A stretch of 64,000 nucleotides of DNA, from NCBI RefSeq assembly GCF_024585265.1, contig NZ_CP036533.1, positions 682,001 through 746,000 on the forward strand, written 5' to 3'. A model generated the notes under the pieces. The model saw nothing but the letters and a program-made list of their open reading frames with translations, was not told the DNA's origin and did not search any database. The DNA is from Bradyrhizobium sp. WBAH42. Its GTDB lineage: Bacteria; Pseudomonadota; Alphaproteobacteria; Rhizobiales; Xanthobacteraceae. How positions within the stretch are numbered: the stretch's first letter is position 1; every line of letters begins with the position of its first letter. A program made the translations under genes and the position numbers. Shown in pieces: positions 47,361 through 55,465 of this stretch.

Positions 47361-47531
47361 ATGGACCGGCAGATTGTCTTCAAATGCCCCCAGACGGGCC
47401 TGAACGTGCAGCATCGGCTCACCGACGAGCCGGCTGACCGCACGCACGTATCCGTGTCCTGTCCGGCCTGCACGCGTCTGCATCTGCTCGAGCGGGCCAG
47501 CGGCAAGCTGCTGGGTGATCGGCGTCGCTGA
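47361..47531 (+). CDS. Small Cys-containing protein (56 residues)
   Basis: ATG 47361 opens MDRQIVFKCPQTGLNVQHRL, followed by HVSVSCPACTRLHLLERASG and KLLGDRRR. The cysteines (C9, C37, C40) and the CPxTG ... CPAC pattern resemble a small zinc-ribbon-like protein. I recall similar short proteins as recurrent in Bradyrhizobium genomes, with unknown function. It is too short to appear in many automatic annotations. Confidence 0.65.
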   Translation: MDRQIVFKCPQTGLNVQHRLTDEPADRTHVSVSCPACTRLHLLERASGKLLGDRRR

Positions 47532-47681
47532 CGGCCTGAGCCCTTCGAGCGAACCTGTTCTCCAATTCCGCGACTCATCAAAGACTTGCCGCGACTGTCG
47601 GCGGCGCTGAGTCCTGTTTTGGGACGACGCGGCCGTAGTGCGGGCGGCAGCCATCTGCTATCGATTGGAGGCACAGCCCCC

Positions 47682-48587
47682 GTGGAATTTCCGATGCGTC
47701 ATTTGCCCCGCGCCGTTGCTCGAAACCTGTATCCCGCAGCCGTCGCCGGCCTGCTCGTCCTCAGCTCCCATCCGGCCGGTGCCGCCGATGACGACGCGCC
47801 CAAAGGGCCGGCGGTCACGGTGCTGAAGGTCGCGAAATCCTGCTTCTCCGACATCGTCGAGGCCACCGGCACGATCATCGCGCGGGAGGAAACCTCGGTG
47901 CGGCCCGAGCGTCCCGGCCTGAAGGTCACGGACGTGCTGGCGGAAGCCGGCGATACCACCACCGCCGGCCAGGTGCTGGCGCGGCTGGCGCTGCCCGAGG
48001 GCGGCACGCTTCAGGTCACCGCCCCCGTGGCGGGGGTGATCGCGACCTCGACCGCGCAGATCGGCAACCTCGCCTCGGCCAAGGGCGAGGCGCTATTCAC
48101 GATCGTGGCGCGCAGCGAGTACGATCTCGTCGGTCTCGTCGCCACCACCGATGTGCGCAAGCTCGCGGTCAATCAGCAGGCCACCGTCCGGATCGCCGGC
48201 GCCGGCGACATCAACGGCAAGGTGCGCCGCATCGGCCCGACCGTCGAGCCGAACATCCAGCAGGGGATGGTCTATATCGGCATCTCCTCGCAGAAGCGGC
48301 TCTTGCTGAATGCCAGCGGGCGCGCGCTGATCAAGACCGGGCAAAGCTGCAACGTCGCGGTGCCGCTGACATCAGTGCAATATTCGTCCGCCGGCACCGT
48401 GGTGCAGGTGATCCGCCGCAACCGCGTCGAGACCAAGCGTGTCGAGGTCGGATTGATGTCGGGCGGCAATATCGAGGTCCGCGACGGCCTCAACGAAGGC
48501 GACGTCGTCGTCGCCCGCGCCGGTGCATTGCTGCGCGAAGGCGATCCCGTGCGTCCGGTGATGGCGAGCGCGGAAGCGGCGAAGTAG
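47682..48587 (+). CDS. Orphan RND/HlyD-type periplasmic adaptor
   Basis: 301 residues if it starts at GTG 47682, which has ggagg 10 nt upstream; ATG 47694 is the alternative. A signal peptide (YPAAVAGLLVLSSHPAGAAD) is followed by the adaptor fold: CFSDIVEATGTIIAREETSV, a lipoyl half-motif GLKVTDVLAEAGDTTTAGQV, APVAGVIATSTAQIGNLASA, a beta-barrel domain and the C-terminal GLNEGDVVVARAGALLREGD. It resembles the adaptor at 27738-28667, with the shared CFSD(L/I)V start, but has no pump gene beside it. It may serve a pump encoded elsewhere. Confidence 0.85.
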   Translation: MEFPMRHLPRAVARNLYPAAVAGLLVLSSHPAGAADDDAPKGPAVTVLKVAKSCFSDIVEATGTIIAREETSVRPERPGLKVTDVLAEAGDTTTAGQVLARLALPEGGTLQVTAPVAGVIATSTAQIGNLASAKGEALFTIVARSEYDLVGLVATTDVRKLAVNQQATVRIAGAGDINGKVRRIGPTVEPNIQQGMVYIGISSQKRLLLNASGRALIKTGQSCNVAVPLTSVQYSSAGTVVQVIRRNRVETKRVEVGLMSGGNIEVRDGLNEGDVVVARAGALLREGDPVRPVMASAEAAK

Positions 48588-48596
48588 CGGCCACGA

Positions 48597-48690
48597 TCGT
48601 CATTGCGAGGAGCTCTTGCGACGAAGCAATCCAGAGTCTTTCCGTGGAAAGATTCTGGATTGCTTCGCTGCGCTCGCGATGACGATCGTG
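48597..48690. repeat. Palindromic intergenic repeat, 'gaagcaatccag' family, second copy
   Basis: Arms gatcgtcattgcgaggagct, with gacgaagcaatccag, pair with ctggattgcttcgctgcgct and cgcgatgacgatc. Same family as 4861-4939. It lies after the adaptor gene. Confidence 0.8.
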
Positions 48691-48719
48691 GAGGCAGGTG
48701 TGTGCTAAGGCACGGCTAT

Positions 48720-48846
48720 CGTAGGGTGGGCAAAGCGACTTGTCCGCCATAGCTCGCAGAGCGACGGCGGAAGCGTGCCCACGTCTCTTCTATCGGAAAG
48801 TTGGAAAGTTGGTGGGCACGGCGCTCTGCGCCTTTGCCCACCCTAC
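48720..48846. repeat. Palindromic intergenic repeat, 'gtagggtgggcaaag' family
   Basis: The left end gtagggtgggcaaagcgact and the right end gcctttgcccaccctac are complementary, with inner gcgtgcccac and gtgggcacggcgc elements. Copies also lie at 54211-54309 and 59333-59416. Confidence 0.8.
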
Positions 48847-48869
48847 AGCAGCTGCGATTGCTGCAAGAA

Positions 48870-49718
48870 CTAACCGCCGGCTTCGCCGAAACGGACGTCT
48901 TCGAGCAACGACGACGACACGGTCGGGACCTGGTCGCCTTCGCTGGCGCGGGAAATGGCGAGGCGGGTCTTGTTGAAGACGCTCTCGGCGCTGCCGGGCT
49001 TGCTGAGATTGTTGAGGAATTCGCTGACCAGCACGCTGTGCTCGCCCTTGCCGTCGTCGACGACCTTGCCGGGCGAGGCGGAGGTGAGGATCAACGCATT
49101 GTCGGACGCGCTGATCGGCGCGAGACCGTGGCTATAGGAGCGGAAGCGGCGCTCGTAAGGATTGCGGCGGGAGGCGTCCACCACGACGAGCTTGGCCTTG
49201 GCACCCTGCTCCTTCATCATGTCGAGCACGCCGTCGATGGAGACGCCATGGCGGCGGACGTCGCCTTCCTTCCAGATCACGGCATCGACCGGCAGCATGT
49301 AGCTTTCGCGGCCGGCCTGCACGCCGTAGCCGCCGAAGAACAGCATGACGACGCTGTCGCGCGTGATCCGGGACTTCAGGCGGGTCACGGCACGGACCAT
49401 GTCGTCCTTGGTCGCGTCTTCCACCATGTCGACGTCAAAGCCGTTCTTGCGCAGCGACGAGGACAGCGCGCGGGCGTCGTTGATCGACTGCGTCAGTGGC
49501 GCGCTGGCGTCGGGATAATGGCCATTGCCGATGACGAGCGCGAGGCGCGAGGTCTGGCCGATCGAGCCGGTGATCTGGTCGGTCGAGACGGCCTTGGCGG
49601 CATCGATCGCACGCATGTTGAGAGCAGCATGGGCGCCGATCACCAGCGACACCGTGCCGATGAGGGCTGCGGCGAGGGCGATCGTACGTCTGGAAAGGTC
49701 GAGCTGCTTTACATTCAT
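48870..49718 (-). CDS. Caspase-fold protein lacking the catalytic dyad (pseudo-caspase)
   Basis: 282 residues from ATG 49716-49718, behind caggaaacgag. A signal anchor (about 10-32) precedes a peptidase C14 domain: RLALVIGNGHYPDASAPLTQ, SINDARALSSSLRKNGFDVD, then VVMLFFGGYGVQAGRESY and LVVVDASRRNPYERRF. Active caspases have H in G-H-G and C in D-A-C-R; here these are Y131 (GYG) and S183 (DASR). Proteolysis is therefore unlikely, and a binding or regulatory role is more probable. The substitutions look fixed rather than decayed, as the rest of the fold is well kept. Confidence 0.87.
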   Translation of the reverse strand: MNVKQLDLSRRTIALAAALIGTVSLVIGAHAALNMRAIDAAKAVSTDQITGSIGQTSRLALVIGNGHYPDASAPLTQSINDARALSSSLRKNGFDVDMVEDATKDDMVRAVTRLKSRITRDSVVMLFFGGYGVQAGRESYMLPVDAVIWKEGDVRRHGVSIDGVLDMMKEQGAKAKLVVVDASRRNPYERRFRSYSHGLAPISASDNALILTSASPGKVVDDGKGEHSVLVSEFLNNLSKPGSAESVFNKTRLAISRASEGDQVPTVSSSLLEDVRFGEAGG

Positions 49719-50089
49719 CTCGCTTCGTTTCCTGTGCCAAAGACCGGCCAAGCGCGCGCACACTGTTTGAGTAGCGCGATAGCGTCTTTAGGTTTGAGGG
49801 ATTGGCCGGGGAAGTGCCCCCGAATTGCGCGCAATTTGCGGCGCCGCACCAAACAAACCCTTAACCGGATATAGGCCGTGGGGCAATAGATTGCCAAAAA
49901 TTTGAGCTAAGTGTCTGAATACGTTCGTTAATTCTCCGGGCTGGATTCCTGCGTCATTGGCTTCCCCGTAGCCTTCCGGAGATCGACCATGCAGCCCTCG
50001 TGCCGGCTTTTCCGTGACGTTCATCACATTTGTATTTCCTGCGAATCCGGGTAGCCTTTTCAACGACTTGCAAGGGGGGTGGCGCGCAG

Positions 50090-51868
50090 ATGCCAGCGTG
50101 CCTGATATCCCCGACCAAGGCCCCCGCGACCAGGTATTTCATGAGCTTTCATTATTTTGCCGGCGCCGCCTGCCGGGCGCTGACGGCGCGGAAGGACGGC
50201 CCCTCGCTTTACGAGGTCTGCGATCCCGTATTGTCTGATGCGGCCAGCGGCGATCCGCATCTGGCCAAATTCTACAAGACCGCGCTCGGCAATCCCGCGC
50301 TGCGGATCCTGCTCCGCCGCGCCGGCCTGCCCGAGCTGCGCGACGAGGGGATGCTGACGCGGCTGCGCGCGGCGCTCACCCGGGCCCGCGACGAGGCCGA
50401 GCCCGACTGGGCGGCGGTCGGGCAGCCGATCGCCGATCTCGTCGACGGCATCGCGCTCGACCATCCCAGGCCGCCGCCGGTGCCGTTCAACGCCGCCATG
50501 CCGCAGATCGCGCAGATCGACGGCGTGATCCGCGATTGCGCGCAGCATCTGCTCGGCTCGTACCGCCGCAACGGCTTCCTGCCGACCTACGCCGCCTTCA
50601 ACCTGATCGGCGATCCCGACGTCCGCGGCCGCGAGCTGATCATGGCGCTCACGGGCCTCAACGCGCGCGGCTACAAGAACTCCTCGCTGCTTTTCAATCT
50701 CGCCCGCGTCTTCATCGCGCGCTCGCCCGCGCGCGCCGTGGTCAATCCGCCCTGGAAGGGCATTGCCGAGCCGATGTGGGAGCCGGTGCAGATCCGCCAT
50801 CGCTCGGCCTATTACGACGCATTCTTCATCGAGGCCCTGCTCAGCTTCGTCGAGACCGGGCTCGCCTCGGTCGCCGACAAGATCGCGGCGGAGCGCGCGA
50901 TCGCCGACATGGTCGATTTCTGCGTCAACATCAGCCGCGAGGAGGTCGAAGGCTTGGGCGGCGCGCGCTTCAACGTCATCACCGCCCTGGCGCCGGCACC
51001 GCATCCGCGCTTCTCGCGCTACTTCGCGCAGATCAAGCAGGACCTCGGCTTCGGCATCTACGTGCCGGATTGCGACACCACGGCCTGCTCCATCTCCGCG
51101 GCGACGCAGGCCGGCTGCCTTGATGCCATCATCGACCAGCCGCTCCTGGACTTCTATGCGGGTTATCAGGTGCGCGCCGGCGTCAACGAGCCCCGCGTGA
51201 CCGTGCCGCTCAACGACAATATCGACTATGAGGGCGGGGTCGCGACCTGGATCGACAATCTCGCGGGCGAGCGCCCTTACGGCAACGATCTCGATCCGAC
51301 GCTCAACCTCGACATTCTCGAGGTCAGCTTCCGTAACTTGGCGCGTTGGAAAGTGCTGGAGACGCCGGCGCGGCTCGCCACGGTCCATCGCATCATCGGA
51401 TTCCAGAAGCGCCTCGCTGCCAGCGGCGCCTTCGCCAATCCGCGCTCGCACATCTATTATCTTCCGGAGCTCTACAGCGCCTATTTCGGCCGCTGTTATG
51501 CCGCCTTCCTGGCGCTGCCGCTGGCGGCGCAGGCCGCGATTGATCCCGCCGGCGATTTCGACTTCATCCGCCACCGCGTGCTGTCCTACGTCAAGGGCGA
51601 GCTGATGGCGGCCGAGATGAACGTGTTCGACGCCGCGCTGGCGCTGATCGCGCTCGGCCATCTCGGCGCCGACCCGCGCACCTTCGCACCGGCGCTGAAC
51701 GTGATCGTCGCCGGGCTCGGTGAAGGCGGCCGCCGCGGCCCGTTCCGCGCCTATGAATGGAACAAGATGAAGACGCCGACGAGGATCCTTGTTGGCGGAC
51801 CCGAGGTGACGTCGGCGTTCGTGCTGATGGGGCTGGCGGTGGCGAAGCGGGCGATGGCCCGGGGGTGA
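50090..51868 (+). CDS. Large protein of unknown function
   Basis: 592 residues from ATG 50090, chosen for the strong upstream aggggggt; ATG 50141 (MSFHYFAGAA) is a good alternative. There are no membrane segments. The sequence is mostly helical, with regular aromatic and Asp/Gly-rich segments (NNIDYEGG-like DNIDYEGGVATWIDNLAGE; LDPTLNLDILEVSFRNLARW; SHIYYLPELYSAYFGRCYAA), somewhat like alpha-alpha barrel enzymes such as prenyltransferase or glycosidase folds. That is only an impression. It includes DCDTTACSISAATQAGC with three cysteines. I recognise no family. Confidence 0.78.
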   Translation: MPACLISPTKAPATRYFMSFHYFAGAACRALTARKDGPSLYEVCDPVLSDAASGDPHLAKFYKTALGNPALRILLRRAGLPELRDEGMLTRLRAALTRARDEAEPDWAAVGQPIADLVDGIALDHPRPPPVPFNAAMPQIAQIDGVIRDCAQHLLGSYRRNGFLPTYAAFNLIGDPDVRGRELIMALTGLNARGYKNSSLLFNLARVFIARSPARAVVNPPWKGIAEPMWEPVQIRHRSAYYDAFFIEALLSFVETGLASVADKIAAERAIADMVDFCVNISREEVEGLGGARFNVITALAPAPHPRFSRYFAQIKQDLGFGIYVPDCDTTACSISAATQAGCLDAIIDQPLLDFYAGYQVRAGVNEPRVTVPLNDNIDYEGGVATWIDNLAGERPYGNDLDPTLNLDILEVSFRNLARWKVLETPARLATVHRIIGFQKRLAASGAFANPRSHIYYLPELYSAYFGRCYAAFLALPLAAQAAIDPAGDFDFIRHRVLSYVKGELMAAEMNVFDAALALIALGHLGADPRTFAPALNVIVAGLGEGGRRGPFRAYEWNKMKTPTRILVGGPEVTSAFVLMGLAVAKRAMARG

Positions 51869-51879
51869 TGGTCCTTTTA

Positions 51880-52042
51880 CCCTCCCCTGGAGGGGGAGGG
51901 TCGATCGCGCGCAGCGCGAGCGGGGTGGGGTGACGGTCCCTCCGCGACGAACAGTGCCCGAGTGGAGAGATCACCCCACCCCGTCATGCAATCTCGCTTC
52001 GCTCGATCGCATGCCGACCCTCCCCCTCCAGGGGAGGGTAAG
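51880..52042. repeat. Long palindromic intergenic repeat, 'ctcccctggagggggaggg' type
   Basis: The left arm accctcccctggagggggag plus ggtcgatcgc and the right arm gatcgcatgccgaccctccc plus cctccaggggagggt are inverted copies at the two ends of a 160-nt unit, with a second inner pair (ggggtggggtgac and gatcaccccacccc). Confidence 0.8.
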
Positions 52043-52161
52043 CAACGCCGCCACAATGACAGGAAGTTGAAAGGCAATCTGTTCGGCCTGCGCTGGCCGG
52101 GCGGCCAAAAGCCGACCACAATTGCGCGGCTTATCGAGATTGTCATCACAACCGGACCGGC

Positions 52162-52887
52162 ATGTTGCGAAAAGTCCTGATTGCGCTGTCCTTGTTCGCC
52201 ATCCCGTCGCTGGCTAATGCCGCCGACATCACCGGCACGGCAAAGGTTCGCGCCGGCGATGCCGTGGTGATCGGCAACACGCGGATCCGGCTCGGCGGCA
52301 TCGACGCGCCGGCGGTCGACCAGCTCTGCCTCAACACCAAGACCGAGCGCTGGACCTGCGGCGTCGCGGCCCGCGACGAGCTCGCCAAATACAGCGAGGG
52401 CAAGAATTGGGTCTGCCACACCCGCGCGATCGACCGGCGCGGCCGCACCGTGGCGCGCTGCGAGGTCGGCGGCGAGGACATCCAGAAATGGCTGGTGCGC
52501 AACGGCTGGGCGCTGGCCTACACCCGCATCTCCAAGGATTACGAGCCCGACGAGGCTGCCGCGCGTGAGGCAAAAGCCGGCATGTGGCAGGGTGCCTTCA
52601 TCGCGCCGTGGGACTGGCGGGAGCGCAACAAGAAGACCGCGATCCTCGGCGCGACCAAGCCGCCGGACGGCGCGCATGCGGTGCTGCTCGCGTCGGCCTC
52701 GGGGCCGGTCGCGCCGTCGCCGGATTGCACCATCAAGGGCAATGTGAACAGCGCCGGCGAGTGCATCTATCACCAGCCGACCAGCCGCTGGTACACCCAG
52801 ATCAAGATGAAGATCAGCAAGGGCACCCGCTGGTTCTGCTCGGTCGAAGAGGCCGAAGCGGCCGGATGCCGGGAGACGAAGCGATAA
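52162..52887 (+). CDS. Exported thermonuclease-fold protein with weakened active site
   Basis: 241 residues with a signal peptide (MLRKVLIALSLFAIPSLANA). The SNase fold is visible: VRAGDAVVIGNTRIRLGGID, then CGVAARDELAKY, RAIDRRGRTVARCEVGGEDI and AAAREAKAGMWQG. The catalytic arginines (RLGGIDAP and DRRGRTVA) remain, but the calcium-site DGDT reads AGDA, and the general-base glutamate of DAPE is A51. Activity is doubtful. A C-terminal cysteine domain (CTIKGNVNSAGECIYHQPTS, KGTRWFCSVEEAEAAGCRET) is typical of these proteins in Bradyrhizobium. Confidence 0.85.
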   Translation: MLRKVLIALSLFAIPSLANAADITGTAKVRAGDAVVIGNTRIRLGGIDAPAVDQLCLNTKTERWTCGVAARDELAKYSEGKNWVCHTRAIDRRGRTVARCEVGGEDIQKWLVRNGWALAYTRISKDYEPDEAAAREAKAGMWQGAFIAPWDWRERNKKTAILGATKPPDGAHAVLLASASGPVAPSPDCTIKGNVNSAGECIYHQPTSRWYTQIKMKISKGTRWFCSVEEAEAAGCRETKR

Positions 52888-52989
52888 CCCAGCCCTGCGT
52901 TTTACGTGCTTTTCTCAAGGCCCTCCGCCGCGTAAAACCGTGAATCAGCAACCCACCATCCTGTTCTCTGGCAATAAGGACTGACAGCA

Positions 52990-54177
52990 ATGACCGTTCG
53001 CGCGGGCCGGGAGTTTCTGGCCATCCCCGGGCCCACCACGATGCCCGACGAGGTGCTGCGGGCGATGCACCGTCCGGCGATCGACATCTACTCCAAGGAG
53101 ATGCTGGATCTGACCGAGAGCCTGCTCAGCGACATTTCGAAGCTGTTCGCGACCAAGGGCAAGTCCTACATCTACATCGCCAACGGCCACGGCGCCTGGG
53201 AAGCGGCGCTGAGCAACGTGCTGTCGCGCGGCGACAAGGTGCTGGTGCTGGAGAGCGGACGCTTTGCGATCGGCTGGGGCAACGCGGCGGCGCTGATGGG
53301 CGCCGAGGTCGAGGTGCTCAAGGGCGACTGGCGCCGCGCGGTGCGGCCGCACGAGGTCGAGGAACGCCTGCGCCGCGACAAGGAGCACAGCATCAAGGCC
53401 GTCGTCGTGGTCCAGGTCGACACCGCCTCCGGCGTGCAGAACGACATCGAGGCGATCGGCAAGGCGATCAAGGCGAGTGGCCATCCCGCGCTGTACATGG
53501 TCGACACCGTCGCCTCGCTCGGCTGCATGCCGTTCGAGATGGACAAATGGGGCATCGATGTCGCGATGTCCGGCTCGCAGAAGGGCCTGATGACGCCGCC
53601 CGGCCTCGGCTTCGTCGCCGCCAATGCGCGCGCGCTCGAGGTGCACAAGAAGGCCGGCATGTCGACGCCGTATTGGAGCTGGAGCGAGCGCGAGGGCACC
53701 GAGAATTATCGCAAATATGCCGGCACCGCGCCGGTGCATCTGTTGTTCGCCTTGCGCAAGGCGATCGACATGCTGCACGAGGAAGGCCTCGAGAACGCCT
53801 TCCGCCGCCACAGCCTGCTCGGTGAGGCCGCGCGCCGCGCGGTTGCGATGTGGTCGGAAGGCCAGGTGCTCGGCTTCAACGTCGCCGAGGCCAGCGAGCG
53901 CTCCAACACCGTGACCACGGTGACCATGAGCAACGGCCATGACCCGGCCGTGCTGCAACGCTATTGCAAGGACAAGTGCGGCGTCGTGCTCGGCACCGGT
54001 ATCGGTGATCTCTCCGGACAAGCCTTCCGCATCGCCCATATGGGCCATGTGAATGCGCCGATGCTGCTCGGCACGCTCGGGGTGATCGAGGTCGGACTGA
54101 ACGCGCTGAAGATCCCGCACGGCAAGGGCGGGCTGGAGGCGGCGGTCGCGTATCTCGGCGACGAGGTGGCGGTGTAG
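52990..54177 (+). CDS. sgaA: Serine-glyoxylate aminotransferase
   Basis: A 395-residue class V PLP aminotransferase. The cofactor lysine is K198 in MSGSQKGLMTPPGLGF. FLAIPGPTTMPDEVLRAMHR at the N-terminus and YIANGHGAWEAAL are also family marks. It converts glyoxylate and serine to glycine and hydroxypyruvate in the serine cycle or photorespiratory-type salvage. No other serine-cycle gene is adjacent, so it may act in glyoxylate detoxification. Alanine- or aspartate-specific relatives cannot be excluded. Confidence 0.9.
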   Translation: MTVRAGREFLAIPGPTTMPDEVLRAMHRPAIDIYSKEMLDLTESLLSDISKLFATKGKSYIYIANGHGAWEAALSNVLSRGDKVLVLESGRFAIGWGNAAALMGAEVEVLKGDWRRAVRPHEVEERLRRDKEHSIKAVVVVQVDTASGVQNDIEAIGKAIKASGHPALYMVDTVASLGCMPFEMDKWGIDVAMSGSQKGLMTPPGLGFVAANARALEVHKKAGMSTPYWSWSEREGTENYRKYAGTAPVHLLFALRKAIDMLHEEGLENAFRRHSLLGEAARRAVAMWSEGQVLGFNVAEASERSNTVTTVTMSNGHDPAVLQRYCKDKCGVVLGTGIGDLSGQAFRIAHMGHVNAPMLLGTLGVIEVGLNALKIPHGKGGLEAAVAYLGDEVAV

Positions 54178-54210
54178 CAAAGCGTGCTCGTGCCCCGGAC
54201 GCAGCGCAGT

Positions 54211-54309
54211 ATCGTAGGGTGGGCAAAGCAAAGCGTGCCCACCACTTCTGTCGTACCGTTGAATCGATGGTGGGCACGGCGCTAAGCGCGCCTTTGCCCA
54301 CCCTACGAT
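54211..54309. repeat. Palindromic intergenic repeat, 'gtagggtgggcaaag' family, second copy
   Basis: atcgtagggtgggcaaagca at the left pairs with gcctttgcccaccctacgat at the right; the inner gcgtgcccacca and tggtgggcacggcgc also pair. It lies between convergent genes. Confidence 0.82.
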
Positions 54310-54358
54310 TCCGAGCTAGCGGAAAGACCCACCTCTCCCGTAAAAGGAGAGCGGAAGA

Positions 54359-55465
54359 TCATCGCTCGACGCGATACGCCTCGACCTGCGCCTTCAACTC
54401 CTCCAGCGGCGCAAGCGGCGCCTTCGGATCCACCCGATATTCCCCGCTCGCAAGCCATCTCAGCACCATCGCATCCACCACTGGCGAATGGTGGATGACG
54501 TCGCTGTAATTGTCGAGATCGTGCGTGACCGCCTCGAGCGCGCGGAAATCATACAGGCGGACGTTGGGCAGTTGCGTCAGGCGCCGCGCAATGTGCGCCG
54601 TGAGATCGGTGACGATCTTCAGCGTCTCCGGTGAGGCATCGCGCATCGCGACGAATTGCAGGATCGAATAGGGCGGGAAGTAGATGTCGAAGGTCACGTC
54701 GGGGTGGCGCGCGATCAGGCCGGCGGCGTCCTGCTCGAAATGCCGGACCATGGCCTCGAAGCCGTAGCCTTCGCCGAGGAAGCGGCTGCGTACGGGGCTG
54801 GTGATATAGGCGAAGGCGGCGAGCGTCTTCTTCGCGTTGTAGTCTCGCGCAACGTCGAAATCCCGCGCCAGGGCGTAGATGTCGTCGATGTCTGCCAGCG
54901 CGAACTTGACCGGGAGATAGGGCGACGCCCGGGTCAGCGGCTCCCGCAGCAGCGGGACGGACCGCAGCAGCGCGAACAGGGATTCCTTCGCCATCGCCGC
55001 GCTGAACAGATAGGAGGCGACGCCTTTCGCCGTCCGGCGGTAGAGATCGACGGACAAATATGGATCGGCCTCGATATCGGCGGCATCGATGAAGATGAAG
55101 TCGTCCATCGCCCAGATCACGCGCCTTGCGCCGCGGTCGATCGCCTGCTCCAGCACGAAAGCCTGCTGGCGCGAATTGGAGCCGGTCATCGCGAGCTTGA
55201 GCGAGCGGACGCCGAGCGCGCGATCGATGTCGCTCTGGCGGAAATGGATCGCGAGCGAGGTACCCATGAAGGCGGTGTCGAACGGCTGGCTGCGGATCAG
55301 CCCGGCATTCTGCACGCGCGTGTCCTCCGAGTAGAAGGCGGGGATCAGGCGCGAGGGGCGGAATAATTGCAGGGGATCGACGGCGAAGGTGAGCGCTGCG
55401 GCGCCGAGCACGCAGGCCGCGCTCGCCAGCAGAAGACGTGTGAGATGGGTGAACGCGCCCTGCAT
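54359..55465 (-). CDS. Exported SGNH-hydrolase-like partner of the MBOAT protein
   Basis: 368 residues from ATG 55463-55465, which overlaps the MBOAT stop (TGATG), so translation is coupled. A signal anchor (about 8-28) leads to a periplasmic domain. FMGTSLAIHF with S70 resembles the SGNH block-I serine, and D322/H325 in YSDVIHHSP fit the block-V DxxH. Such MBOAT/AlgX- or DltD-like pairs transfer acyl groups to extracellular polymers. The assignment as hydrolase or transferase is inferred from the motif spacing and the partner gene. Confidence 0.72.
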   Translation of the reverse strand: MQGAFTHLTRLLLASAACVLGAAALTFAVDPLQLFRPSRLIPAFYSEDTRVQNAGLIRSQPFDTAFMGTSLAIHFRQSDIDRALGVRSLKLAMTGSNSRQQAFVLEQAIDRGARRVIWAMDDFIFIDAADIEADPYLSVDLYRRTAKGVASYLFSAAMAKESLFALLRSVPLLREPLTRASPYLPVKFALADIDDIYALARDFDVARDYNAKKTLAAFAYITSPVRSRFLGEGYGFEAMVRHFEQDAAGLIARHPDVTFDIYFPPYSILQFVAMRDASPETLKIVTDLTAHIARRLTQLPNVRLYDFRALEAVTHDLDNYSDVIHHSPVVDAMVLRWLASGEYRVDPKAPLAPLEELKAQVEAYRVER

